Source: an uncultured Bacteroides sp. (lineage in GTDB: Bacteria > Bacteroidota > Bacteroidia > Bacteroidales > Bacteroidaceae). Taken from it: DNA of 64,000 nucleotides. The stretch covers positions 124,001 to 188,000 of the forward strand of contig NZ_CAUFUE010000001.1 of NCBI RefSeq assembly GCF_959029255.1, written 5' to 3'. Under the pieces are notes generated by a model. That model was not told the DNA's origin and made no database searches. It was given only the letters and a program-made list of their open reading frames with translations. Positions 16,824-24,376 of the stretch are shown here, one piece after another (positions within the stretch are counted from its first letter, which is position 1; every line of letters begins with the position of its first letter). Both the position numbers and the translations under genes were made by a program.

Positions 16824-18179
16824 TTAAAAACTCATCAAGTCATTCAGCGCTTCGCTCATGCTGGGATGGGTAAATATAAAGTCACGCAGGAAAGTATATT
16901 CCTGTCCTGTCTTCATTGCCATTGCCACTAGATTGATGACTTCGCTCGAATCGGGGCCAAACAGCGTACATCCCAATATTTTATCCGTATTGGCATCTAC
17001 CACAACCTTAAACAAGCCATTGGTATCGCCCAAAGTCCTGGCACGCGGGATAGCCGCTACAGGCAACTTGTTTACCTTTATCTTCAATCCCTTTTTAATT
17101 GCCTCCGCTTCACTCATGCCGATACGTGAAAGCGGCGGGTCGATAAATACCGAATAACTTACCGGATCCCGATCGGATACTTTTCGTTCTCCCGCTCCAA
17201 ACAAATCTTCGCGCAAGATACGATAATCATCCAAAGAAATATAAGTAAACTGCAAGCCACCTTTCACATCACCTATAGCGCGGATATTGGGATTGCTGGT
17301 TTGCAAATGTTCGTTGATGATGATGGCACCCCGTTCATCCAATTCAACTCCGGCCACTCCGAGATTCAATCCTGCCGTGTTGGGACGACGGCCTGTTGCC
17401 AACAAAATGGTGTCAGCTTCCAACCGGTGTTCTTCGTCTGTCACCGCATCCCGGTAAACCACGGTAGAGCCATCTACAGATTGCACACGGGCGTTCAACC
17501 GAAATTCTATTCCTTTCTGTTCCAGCACACTCTGAACACTGGCGGCAATATCACGGTCTTCTCTTGAAATCAATTCAGAATATCCCTCAAGTACCGTTAC
17601 TTGCGAGCCGAAAGATGCATACATAGATGCAAATTCCAAACCAATATACCCGCCACCCACGATGACAAGACGGGCAGGTAATTCAGTCAATTCCATGATG
17701 GAAGTACTCGTATAAACATTCTTGTTATCTTTTATACCTTCAATCGGCGGAATGATAGTTTCAGCCCCCGTATTGATGAATATCTGTGGAGCTTGCAATC
17801 GGATGATTTCATCCGCCATACGTACCTCTACTACATCCGGTCCTGCGAAAGAGCCGATGCCGGTATATACCGTTATGTGTGGGTTGTCCGCCAGATTATG
17901 ATAATTCTTCTGACGCAAGAAAGAAGTCACTTCTTCTTTCTGCGCGATAGCCCGGCGGTAATACGCCTGCTTTTCTTCCCAAGAAACATCTTTATCCGCC
18001 AACTTTGCAGAATGCACCAAGGTCTTCGTGGGGATACAACCTATATTGATACAGGTACCTCCATACATCTTATCCGAACGCTCTACCATAGCAACTGAAC
18101 GGTTCCGCTTTGCCAGCTCGGCGGCCAGCGTCTTGCCTCCCTTACCAAACCCGATAATAATGGCATCATACTTTTTCAT
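16824..18179 (-). CDS. FAD-dependent pyridine nucleotide-disulfide oxidoreductase (RclA-like)
   Basis: A 451-residue flavoprotein with the N-terminal FAD loop IIIGFGKGGKTLAAELA, a redox-active disulfide Cys43/Cys48 in GTCINIGCIPTKTLVH, a central NAD(P)-binding motif VIVGGGYIGLEFASMYASFG and the C-terminal interface HPSMSEALNDLM. The CINIGCIPTKTLVH context and the adjacent DUF417 and AraC genes match E. coli RclA, which protects against hypochlorous acid and reduces copper(II). Mercuric reductase and dihydrolipoamide dehydrogenase share the fold, but the extra C-terminal cysteine pair of MerA is absent. It starts four bases after the DUF417 gene. Confidence 0.85.
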   Translation of the reverse strand: MKKYDAIIIGFGKGGKTLAAELAKRNRSVAMVERSDKMYGGTCINIGCIPTKTLVHSAKLADKDVSWEEKQAYYRRAIAQKEEVTSFLRQKNYHNLADNPHITVYTGIGSFAGPDVVEVRMADEIIRLQAPQIFINTGAETIIPPIEGIKDNKNVYTSTSIMELTELPARLVIVGGGYIGLEFASMYASFGSQVTVLEGYSELISREDRDIAASVQSVLEQKGIEFRLNARVQSVDGSTVVYRDAVTDEEHRLEADTILLATGRRPNTAGLNLGVAGVELDERGAIIINEHLQTSNPNIRAIGDVKGGLQFTYISLDDYRILREDLFGAGERKVSDRDPVSYSVFIDPPLSRIGMSEAEAIKKGLKIKVNKLPVAAIPRARTLGDTNGLFKVVVDANTDKILGCTLFGPDSSEVINLVAMAMKTGQEYTFLRDFIFTHPSMSEALNDLMSF

Positions 18180-18183
18180 AACT

Positions 18184-18780
18184 CTATTTCTTTAATTGAT
18201 TCAACACTCTTTTTGCGCTATCCGACAGTACGACAATGGCACCTGCAAGAATAGCCGTATCTTTAATGACCAGACGTCCTGCCCCCGTCAGCAATGGAAA
18301 TCCGTGTTCCCCGCTACCCAAATCGGGTACCCAGACTTCGGGGGTGGTGACAAGGAAAGACAACGTGCCGAGAGTCATTATAATCGCCAATATCGCCCCT
18401 ATCAATCCGATTTTGGGAGAGAAGATGCCCAGGAAAGTAAGGATACCGATTGCCATAATGAGAATTCCCAAACCATGAGAAAAACCGTAAGTGTTGTTCT
18501 CCACATGCCATTGATGCTTTACCTCGTTGAATTCTCCTTCTTTCAACTTATATTCTTTGTATTCCGGTGCACTTTTCGAGTAGAAAAAACTCATAAAAGG
18601 ACTATTGGCGACGAAAGGCACAATACCTTCGGCTTCATAATTCCAGAACTTCAGCCCACCAATCCATACAAAGATGACAAGGATTGCCACACGGATTAAA
18701 TTAATACCTAACTTTTGAGTAGAAGCGGCAAGCGTCAGGGCAGCCACAAACAGGTTTTGCAATTTAGTTTTCATATTCAT
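18184..18780 (-). CDS. DUF417-family inner-membrane protein (RclC-like)
   Basis: A 198-residue protein with four membrane helices: about 24-42 (IRVAILVIFVWIGGLKFW), 104-120, 124-145 and 172-188. The motif FVWIGGLKFWNYEAEGIVPF followed by NSPFMSFFY is characteristic of DUF417, which includes E. coli RclC/YkgB. In E. coli this gene is required with rclA for resistance to reactive chlorine. It lies between an AraC regulator and the RclA-like oxidoreductase on the same strand, so the three probably form one operon. Molecular activity is unknown. Confidence 0.83.
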   Translation of the reverse strand: MNMKTKLQNLFVAALTLAASTQKLGINLIRVAILVIFVWIGGLKFWNYEAEGIVPFVANSPFMSFFYSKSAPEYKEYKLKEGEFNEVKHQWHVENNTYGFSHGLGILIMAIGILTFLGIFSPKIGLIGAILAIIMTLGTLSFLVTTPEVWVPDLGSGEHGFPLLTGAGRLVIKDTAILAGAIVVLSDSAKRVLNQLKK

Positions 18781-18842
18781 TTGTTTTTTAAGTGAAATCT
18801 TTTTGCAAATGTCCCGGTTTTCGCCCGCCTGTGAAATGGCAA

Positions 18843-19700
18843 TTATTCCGTAACAGTTGGCAATTCTTCCCGTTGTACTCTTTTTCTGTATTCCGATACA
18901 CTTTCTCCCGTCATTTTCTTGAAAAAACGGCTGAATGCAGCAAGGTCTTCAAAACCTAAAATAAGACCGATTTCCTTGATACTTTTCTTTGTATAAAGCA
19001 AAAGCCGCTTTGCCTCCGCCTCTATCCGTTCATGGATGACCCGCAAAGGCGAAGGCAGATTGCAGGAAGAGAATAAATTAGATAATGTCTTTGGCGAACG
19101 GCAAAGAATATCGGCATAATCCTGCACCTGTTTTTTCTCTTTAAAATTTTGATCGACCAACACATAATATTGGCGGATAATATCGAATGCTTTCTCTTTT
19201 TCTTTCCCAACTTCAAATTTGCGGCGGGCAATGCGCGTACAAGTTATGATGAAACGTTTCAATACTATACGCAACATTTCCTCTTGAAGATTATCATGTA
19301 TGGTAGATTCCTGGCGAAAGATACGCACAATATCGTGCAGATTGGACGACTCTTCTTCGGACAGTTTCAGCTTCATCACATTGGAAGAACCGTAGAATAA
19401 GAAACCATTGCACGATACTTCATTATCATGTCCGAAGATGCAATAAAAGTTGCTATTAAATAGAAAAGTAAGGTATTCGCCATCTATCTGTTTCACCTCC
19501 AGATGATGCAACGGGGTTAATGTTACAATTTCATCCTTCGTCAGGCGCATAGGAATATGGTCAACTTCTACCGTCAACGTACCGCTCTGCACCCAAATAA
19601 ACTTATATAAGGTTTTATCATGTTGCAAAGGCTTGCTTTCGTGGAAGCGGTAGGTCAGGGCAATATTGCCATTTAAAGGCGTATTGAGTTGATAATCCAT
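18843..19700 (-). CDS. AraC-family transcriptional regulator (RclR-like)
   Basis: Start taken at the ATG at 19700 (MDYQLNTPLNGNIALTY), 285 residues; the longer frame adds 13 residues. The N-terminal half is a cupin-like sensor domain. The C-terminal half carries two AraC helix-turn-helix motifs, ending in IGFEDLAAFSRFFKKMTGES. A -7 box lies on the same strand at 19727-19734. It is 62 bases upstream of the DUF417 gene and probably controls it. The E. coli counterpart RclR senses HOCl through cysteines. Here the sensor half has cysteines in the NFYCIFGHDNEVSCNG stretch, but equivalence to the RclR redox pair cannot be claimed. Confidence 0.82.
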   Translation of the reverse strand: MDYQLNTPLNGNIALTYRFHESKPLQHDKTLYKFIWVQSGTLTVEVDHIPMRLTKDEIVTLTPLHHLEVKQIDGEYLTFLFNSNFYCIFGHDNEVSCNGFLFYGSSNVMKLKLSEEESSNLHDIVRIFRQESTIHDNLQEEMLRIVLKRFIITCTRIARRKFEVGKEKEKAFDIIRQYYVLVDQNFKEKKQVQDYADILCRSPKTLSNLFSSCNLPSPLRVIHERIEAEAKRLLLYTKKSIKEIGLILGFEDLAAFSRFFKKMTGESVSEYRKRVQREELPTVTE

Positions 19701-19726
19701 AAATGTAGATTGTTTGGTAATGAAAA

Positions 19727-19734
19727 CAAAGATA
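19727..19734 (-). promoter_or_regulatory. Bacteroides -7 box for the AraC/Rcl-like operon
   Basis: TATCTTTG on the minus strand, 27 bases upstream of the chosen ATG. Confidence 0.6.
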
Positions 19735-19822
19735 AACAATATCTTGCTTACTACCGATTATTTCACGACTTTTGCACCCAAATCTCCTAACTTTTATTTT
19801 TTCAATTTAATTTTTTAAGTAA

Positions 19823-20527
19823 ATGCATCCTGTCGTATTCGTATCTCTTGGTCCCGGTGAACCGGAATTAATTACCCTGAAAGGATTGAAAGCCTTGCAA
19901 AATGCCGATTGTATTTTCTGTCCCGAAACTCAAACGCGCGACGGACGAACGCTCTCGCGGGCTGCCGACATCATGCTCAGGTTGGAAATTCCCTTTGGGA
20001 GTATCCATCGTTTCACTCTTCCCATGAGTAAACTGCGTGAAAAAGCCCTGATGGCTTACGACCAAGTTTATGAAGAAACCACCTTATTATATAAGGAGGG
20101 GAAAAAAGTAGCCATTGTGGCGGAGGGTGATGCCGGTTTATACTCATCCGTGCATTATATTTTTGAGAAACTGCAAGCCGCATGTATCCCCGTGGAACAC
20201 ATAGCCGGTATTCCCGCCTTTATAGCCGCCGGTGCACGAGGCGGACTGCACATTGCCAGTCAGGAAGAGCGCCTGACCATAATTCCCGGCATCGCCACGA
20301 CGGAAGAAATAGAGGAACTGATAAATGGGAAGAGTGCAATCGTCATTATGAAACTGTCACAATGTACCGATGAAGTCCACCGGTGCATTCGACTTCATCC
20401 TGAATACCACTACCATTATTTTGAAAATGTAGGAACTCCGGAAGAAAAGTATACTGATGACGTCAGACAAATTGAGGACCTCAACTTCCCTTACTTTTCA
20501 CTTCTCGTTATAAAACAGGGGCTCTGA
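19823..20527 (+). CDS. cbiL: Precorrin-2 C20-methyltransferase (CbiL/CobI)
   Basis: A 234-residue SAM-dependent tetrapyrrole methylase. Motifs are VSLGPGEPELITLKGLKAL, AEGDAGLYSSVHYIFEKL and IAGIPAFIAAGARGGLHIA. The EGDAGLYSS and C-terminal ENVGTPEEKY are usual for CbiL rather than the other corrin methylases. It methylates C20 of (cobalt-)precorrin-2, the entry to corrin synthesis, so it acts before all the fused enzymes at 4-12 kb. It is alone in its transcription unit, separated from them by the ABC and Rcl-like operons. A palindromic element follows its stop. Confidence 0.9.
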   Translation: MHPVVFVSLGPGEPELITLKGLKALQNADCIFCPETQTRDGRTLSRAADIMLRLEIPFGSIHRFTLPMSKLREKALMAYDQVYEETTLLYKEGKKVAIVAEGDAGLYSSVHYIFEKLQAACIPVEHIAGIPAFIAAGARGGLHIASQEERLTIIPGIATTEEIEELINGKSAIVIMKLSQCTDEVHRCIRLHPEYHYHYFENVGTPEEKYTDDVRQIEDLNFPYFSLLVIKQGL

Positions 20528-20560
20528 CTCTATCCGTATTGTCCTAAATCTCTGATAAAT

Positions 20561-20665
20561 CATGACCCGAACCGTATCCGAACCGTGTTTGCTCCGTATC
20601 TATAGAATTGGACTTGGTACGGACCGGGTACGGCTCAGGTAGGGTGCGGACACGGTTCGGGCATG
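20561..20665. repeat. GC-rich imperfect palindrome with internal CCGTA/CCGAACCGT repeats
   Basis: The outer arms CATGACCCGAACCGTATCCG (20561-20580) and CGGACACGGTTCGGGCATG (20647-20665) are inverted copies with two differences. The centre repeats the same words (CCGAACCGT, CTCCGTATC, GGTACGGACCGGGTACGG). The composition is far richer in G and C than the flanks. No T-run follows, so it is not a standard terminator. Confidence 0.75.
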
Positions 20666-20734
20666 AAATTGTTCTATTTTTCCGATTTAATACAATTTCG
20701 CACACCGTTAAGAGTGTATCTCCCGAAAAAGGCT

Positions 20735-20742
20735 TACCTTTG
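20735..20742 (+). promoter_or_regulatory. Bacteroides -7 box before the DUF1573 gene
   Basis: TACCTTTG, 24 bases before the first ATG. Confidence 0.6.
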
Positions 20743-20766
20743 TCCCCGTTGTAAACTAAAAGATAT

Positions 20767-21168
20767 ATGAACATGAAGAAACTTGCTTTTTATATGATGA
20801 TGCTCGTCATGAGTATCGGTTTTGCCCACGCGCAAGGAAAGGCAGATATTAAGTTTGATAAGACCACGCACGATTTCGGGACATTCTCTGAAAATAATCC
20901 GGTAGTAAGCTACACGTTCAAGTTTACCAATGTCGGTGATGCACCGTTGGTAATTCATCAGGCAGTGGCATCTTGTGGATGTACCGTGCCCGAATATACG
21001 CAAGAGCCGGTATTACCCGGAAAGACAGGAACTATAAAGATTACCTACAACGGTACAGGTAAGTACCCCGGTCACTTTAAGAAATCCATTACCCTGCGTA
21101 CTAACGCCAAAACAGAAATGATGAGAATTTTTGTGGAGGGCGATATGACACCCAAAGACAGCAAATAA
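20767..21168 (+). CDS. DUF1573 secreted protein
   Basis: A 133-residue exported protein with signal peptide MKKLAFYMMMLVMSIGFAHAQ (start at the first or the third codon). It is followed by one immunoglobulin-like DUF1573 domain: FDKTTHDFGTFSENNPV, then FTNVGDAPLVIHQAVASCGC. The cysteine pair in ASCGCTVPEY is usual for the family. Such proteins are abundant in the Bacteroidetes periplasm and their role is unknown. Monocistronic: it has its own -7 box and terminator. Confidence 0.88.
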   Translation: MNMKKLAFYMMMLVMSIGFAHAQGKADIKFDKTTHDFGTFSENNPVVSYTFKFTNVGDAPLVIHQAVASCGCTVPEYTQEPVLPGKTGTIKITYNGTGKYPGHFKKSITLRTNAKTEMMRIFVEGDMTPKDSK

Positions 21169-21189
21169 GCGTTTTTATAATACAGAATA

Positions 21190-21220
21190 AAGGAGAATTT
21201 TTTAATTCTCCTTTTTTTTT
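21190..21220 (+). terminator. Intrinsic terminator after the DUF1573 gene
   Basis: AAGGAGAATT and AATTCTCCTT form a perfect 10-bp stem around a four-T loop, followed by a run of T. Confidence 0.88.
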
Positions 21221-21240
21221 GCTTTCTTTGAGGTCGATTA

Positions 21241-21463
21241 ACAAGTTGACAAGGGAACGAGGTACAAGTTGACAAGGGAACGAGGTACAAGTTGACGAGG
21301 GAACGAGGTACAAGTTAACGAGGAGACGAGGTACAAGTTAACGAGGAGACGAGGTACAAGTTGACGAGGAGACTAGGAACAAGTTGACAAGGAAAGATAC
21401 TTTCTCCCTTGTCAACTCGTCTACTTTCTTCCTTGTCAACTAATAAGTTAAGCTTACGAAACT
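21241..21463. repeat. 23-bp tandem array with inverted tail
   Basis: Six full 23-base units start at 21241, 21264, 21287, 21310, 21333 and 21356 (first unit ACAAGTTGACAAGGGAACGA plus GGT), and a partial seventh starts at 21379. The units drift gradually (GACAAGGG to AACGAGGA to GACGAGGA). Inverted versions follow (CTCCCTTGTCAACTCGTCTA, TTCCTTGTCAACTAATAAG), ending at AAGCTTACGAAACTTT. Confidence 0.92.
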
Positions 21464-21496
21464 TTAAAAATACAAATTATAAACTTATATGAAACT

Positions 21497-23491
21497 ATGA
21501 AACAACAAGAAGAAGAGAAACTTACCGGCTTGCCGGATAATGCGTTCCGTGAATTGAAACCGGGGGAGGTCTACAATCCTCTGATGAGCCCAGACAAAAA
21601 GTATCCCGAAGTAAATTTATGGTCTGTATCGTGGGGTATCGCCATGGCTATCCTTTTTTCGGCTGCCGCCGCTTATCTGGGGTTGAAAGTAGGACAAGTA
21701 TTTGAAGCTGCTATTCCCATCGCGATTATCGCTGTCGGCGTGTCCGGCGCAGCCAAGCGCAAAGGAGCTTTAGGCGAGAACGTCATTATTCAGTCTATCG
21801 GCGCAAGTTCCGGCGTTATCGTTGCAGGAGCCATTTTTACGCTTCCCGCTTTATATATTCTCCAGGAAAGTTACCCCAAAGAAATCACCGTTACCTTTAC
21901 ACAAGTATTCATCAGCTCCTTGCTGGGTGGTGTGCTCGGTATTCTCTTCCTTATCCCTTTCCGTAAATATTTTGTCAGCGACATGCACGGCAAATATCCT
22001 TTCCCCGAAGCTACGGCTACCACGCAGGTACTTGTATCGGGGGAGAAAGGCGGCAGTCAGGCCAAACCATTGCTGATGGCAGGTATCATAGGCGGGTTAT
22101 ACGACTTTATCGTGGCTACCTTCGGCTGGTGGAACGAGAACTTTACCACCCGTGTCTGCGGATTTGGCGAGATGCTGGCAGAGAAAGCCAAACTGGTGTT
22201 CAAAGTGAACACAGGTGCCGCCGTACTCGGTTTGGGCTATATTGTCGGACTGAAATATGCTTCTATCATCTGTGCCGGTTCTCTGGCTGTATGGTGGATA
22301 ATTATCCCCGGCATGTCCATGATTTGGGGAGACAGCATATTGAACCAATGGAATCCAGAAATAGCCACCGCTGTCGGCGCAATGGCTCCTGAAGACATAT
22401 TTAAATACTATGCCAAGAGTATCGGTATCGGTGGTATTGCGATGGCGGGTATCATCGGTATCATCAAATCATGGAGTATCATCAAAAGCGCCGTAGGACT
22501 GGCTGCCAAGGAAATGGGTGGAAAGTCGAGCGTTGAAGCGAACATAAAGCGCACGCAACGCGATATTTCCATGAAGATTATCGCCATAGGTTCCATTATC
22601 ACTCTGCTGCTGGTAGTGCTGTTCTTCTACTTCGACGTCATGCAGGGGAATATTCTGCATACAGTGGTAGCTATCCTGTTGGTTGCCGGCATCGCATTCC
22701 TGTTTACAACGGTGGCTGCCAATGCCATCGCTATTGTGGGTACCAATCCGGTTTCGGGAATGACGTTGATGACGCTGATTCTGGCATCGGTAGTCATGGT
22801 GGCTGTCGGACTGAAAGGACCTGAAGGCATGGTTGCAGCGCTGGTTATGGGTGGTGTGGTTTGTACGGCACTGTCTATGGCGGGCGGGTTCATCACCGAC
22901 TTGAAGATTGGCTACTGGCTGGGAAGTACGCCTGCCAAGCAGGAAACGTGGAAATTCCTCGGAACAATCGTTTCTGCGGCTACAGTAGGTGGTGTTATGA
23001 TTATCTTGAATAAAACATACGGGTTCACTAGCGGACAACTGGCTGCTCCGCAAGCCAATGCGATGGCTGCTGTCATCGAGCCTTTGATGAATGGCGTAGG
23101 TGCGCCTTGGTTGCTCTATGCCATCGGTGCCGTGCTCGCTATCGCACTGACAGCTTTCAAAATTCCGGCATTGGCATTTGCATTGGGTATGTTCATTCCG
23201 TTGGAACTGAATGTTCCGTTGGTTGTGGGTGGCGCTGTAAATTGGTACGTTACCTCCCGCAGTAAAGATGCTTCTGTCAACACAGCTCGTGGCGAGAAGG
23301 GTACATTACTTGCTTCCGGGTTTATTGCCGGTGGTGCGCTGATGGGAGTAGTAAGCGCCGCTATGCGCTTCGGTGGCATCAATATAGTAAACGAAGCATG
23401 GCTCGACAACTCATGGTCCGAAGTTCTGGCACTTTGCGCTTATGCCATCCTGATATTCTATTTTATCAAGGCAACCATGAAAACGAAATAA
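21497..23491 (+). CDS. OPT-family oligopeptide transporter
   Basis: A 664-residue integral membrane protein with about fifteen hydrophobic segments, beginning with WSVSWGIAMAILFSAAAAYLG. The motifs ENVIIQSIGASSGVIVAGA and FPEATATTQVLVSGEKGGSQ are conserved in the bacterial branch of the oligopeptide transporter family (PF03169). It probably imports peptides or a metal complex by proton symport; the substrate is not readable. The spacer before it carries the 23-bp array. An esterase gene begins 11 bases after its stop, so the two may be co-transcribed. Confidence 0.9.
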   Translation: MKQQEEEKLTGLPDNAFRELKPGEVYNPLMSPDKKYPEVNLWSVSWGIAMAILFSAAAAYLGLKVGQVFEAAIPIAIIAVGVSGAAKRKGALGENVIIQSIGASSGVIVAGAIFTLPALYILQESYPKEITVTFTQVFISSLLGGVLGILFLIPFRKYFVSDMHGKYPFPEATATTQVLVSGEKGGSQAKPLLMAGIIGGLYDFIVATFGWWNENFTTRVCGFGEMLAEKAKLVFKVNTGAAVLGLGYIVGLKYASIICAGSLAVWWIIIPGMSMIWGDSILNQWNPEIATAVGAMAPEDIFKYYAKSIGIGGIAMAGIIGIIKSWSIIKSAVGLAAKEMGGKSSVEANIKRTQRDISMKIIAIGSIITLLLVVLFFYFDVMQGNILHTVVAILLVAGIAFLFTTVAANAIAIVGTNPVSGMTLMTLILASVVMVAVGLKGPEGMVAALVMGGVVCTALSMAGGFITDLKIGYWLGSTPAKQETWKFLGTIVSAATVGGVMIILNKTYGFTSGQLAAPQANAMAAVIEPLMNGVGAPWLLYAIGAVLAIALTAFKIPALAFALGMFIPLELNVPLVVGGAVNWYVTSRSKDASVNTARGEKGTLLASGFIAGGALMGVVSAAMRFGGINIVNEAWLDNSWSEVLALCAYAILIFYFIKATMKTK

Positions 23492-23502
23492 ATAAAGGAA
23501 TT

Positions 23503-24366
23503 ATGAAGAAGATTTTACTATTATCTTTCTTGTTTATATCAACCATGTTATCTGCCCAAAAGCCCGTCGAGCTACCCCTATGGCCCGACGGGGCACCAAA
23601 TACAAACGGCCTTACCGGTTCACAGGAGGACTTGGAAGGCGGACGCGTAGCCAACGTCGTCAATCCTTCCATCACCGTATATCGTGCTGAAAAGCCGAAC
23701 GGCATGGCTATCATCATGTGTCCCGGTGGCGGATACGCCCGTCTTGCCATGAACCACGAAGGGCATGATATGGCTTCATGGTTCACCACGCAAGGCATCA
23801 CATATATCGTTTTGAAATACCGCATGCCCAACGGGCACTACGAAGTTCCCCTTTCTGATGCCGAACAAGCTATCCGCATGGTACGTGCGAATGCTAAAGA
23901 ATGGAAAATCAATCCGCATCGCATAGGCATCATGGGAGCATCCGCCGGAGGACATCTGGCAGCTTCACTCGCAACACTGTACAGTAGCGACGAAACCCGG
24001 CCGGACTTCCAGATTTTGTTCTATCCTGTAATTTCCATGCTGAAGGGGGTTACGCATGCAGGTTCCCGCCAGAATTTAATCGGCTCGAACCCTTCCACCG
24101 AACTCGAACAGAAATATAGCCTTGAGCGTCAGGTATCCGCCCATTCTCCACAAGCGTTCATTATGCTTTCTGCCGATGATGGCTCTGTACCCCCCATGAA
24201 CGGTATAGGCTATTTCCTCGCTTTGCGCGAACAGAAAGTGCCCGCTACGCTGCATGTATATCCTGTCGGCGGTCATGGTTGGGGATTTCGCGATAACTTT
24301 ACCTATAAGCGCCAGTGGACCGGGGAACTGGAAAAATGGTTGCGCGACGGATTGATTTTAAATTAA
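23503..24366 (+). CDS. Secreted alpha/beta-hydrolase (esterase/lipase family)
   Basis: Start set at the ATG of MKKILLLSFLFISTMLSAQ, a clear signal peptide; an earlier frame start lies inside the transporter gene. Of 287 residues, the oxyanion-hole stretch CPGGGYARLAMNHEGHDMA, the nucleophile elbow GIMGASAGGHLAASLA, the acid in MLSADDGSVPP and the histidine in VGGHGWGF complete a Ser-Asp-His triad. It resembles BD-FAE/acetylxylan-type esterases that remove acyl groups from polysaccharides. A beta-galactosidase gene follows ten bases later, so a glycan-degrading role fits. Confidence 0.87.
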   Translation: MKKILLLSFLFISTMLSAQKPVELPLWPDGAPNTNGLTGSQEDLEGGRVANVVNPSITVYRAEKPNGMAIIMCPGGGYARLAMNHEGHDMASWFTTQGITYIVLKYRMPNGHYEVPLSDAEQAIRMVRANAKEWKINPHRIGIMGASAGGHLAASLATLYSSDETRPDFQILFYPVISMLKGVTHAGSRQNLIGSNPSTELEQKYSLERQVSAHSPQAFIMLSADDGSVPPMNGIGYFLALREQKVPATLHVYPVGGHGWGFRDNFTYKRQWTGELEKWLRDGLILN

Positions 24367-24376
24367 TACTTGCATC

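Noticed and set aside
21241..21378. CRISPR array
   Set aside because: The units are contiguous 23-mers with no unique spacers, and no cas genes are in the window.
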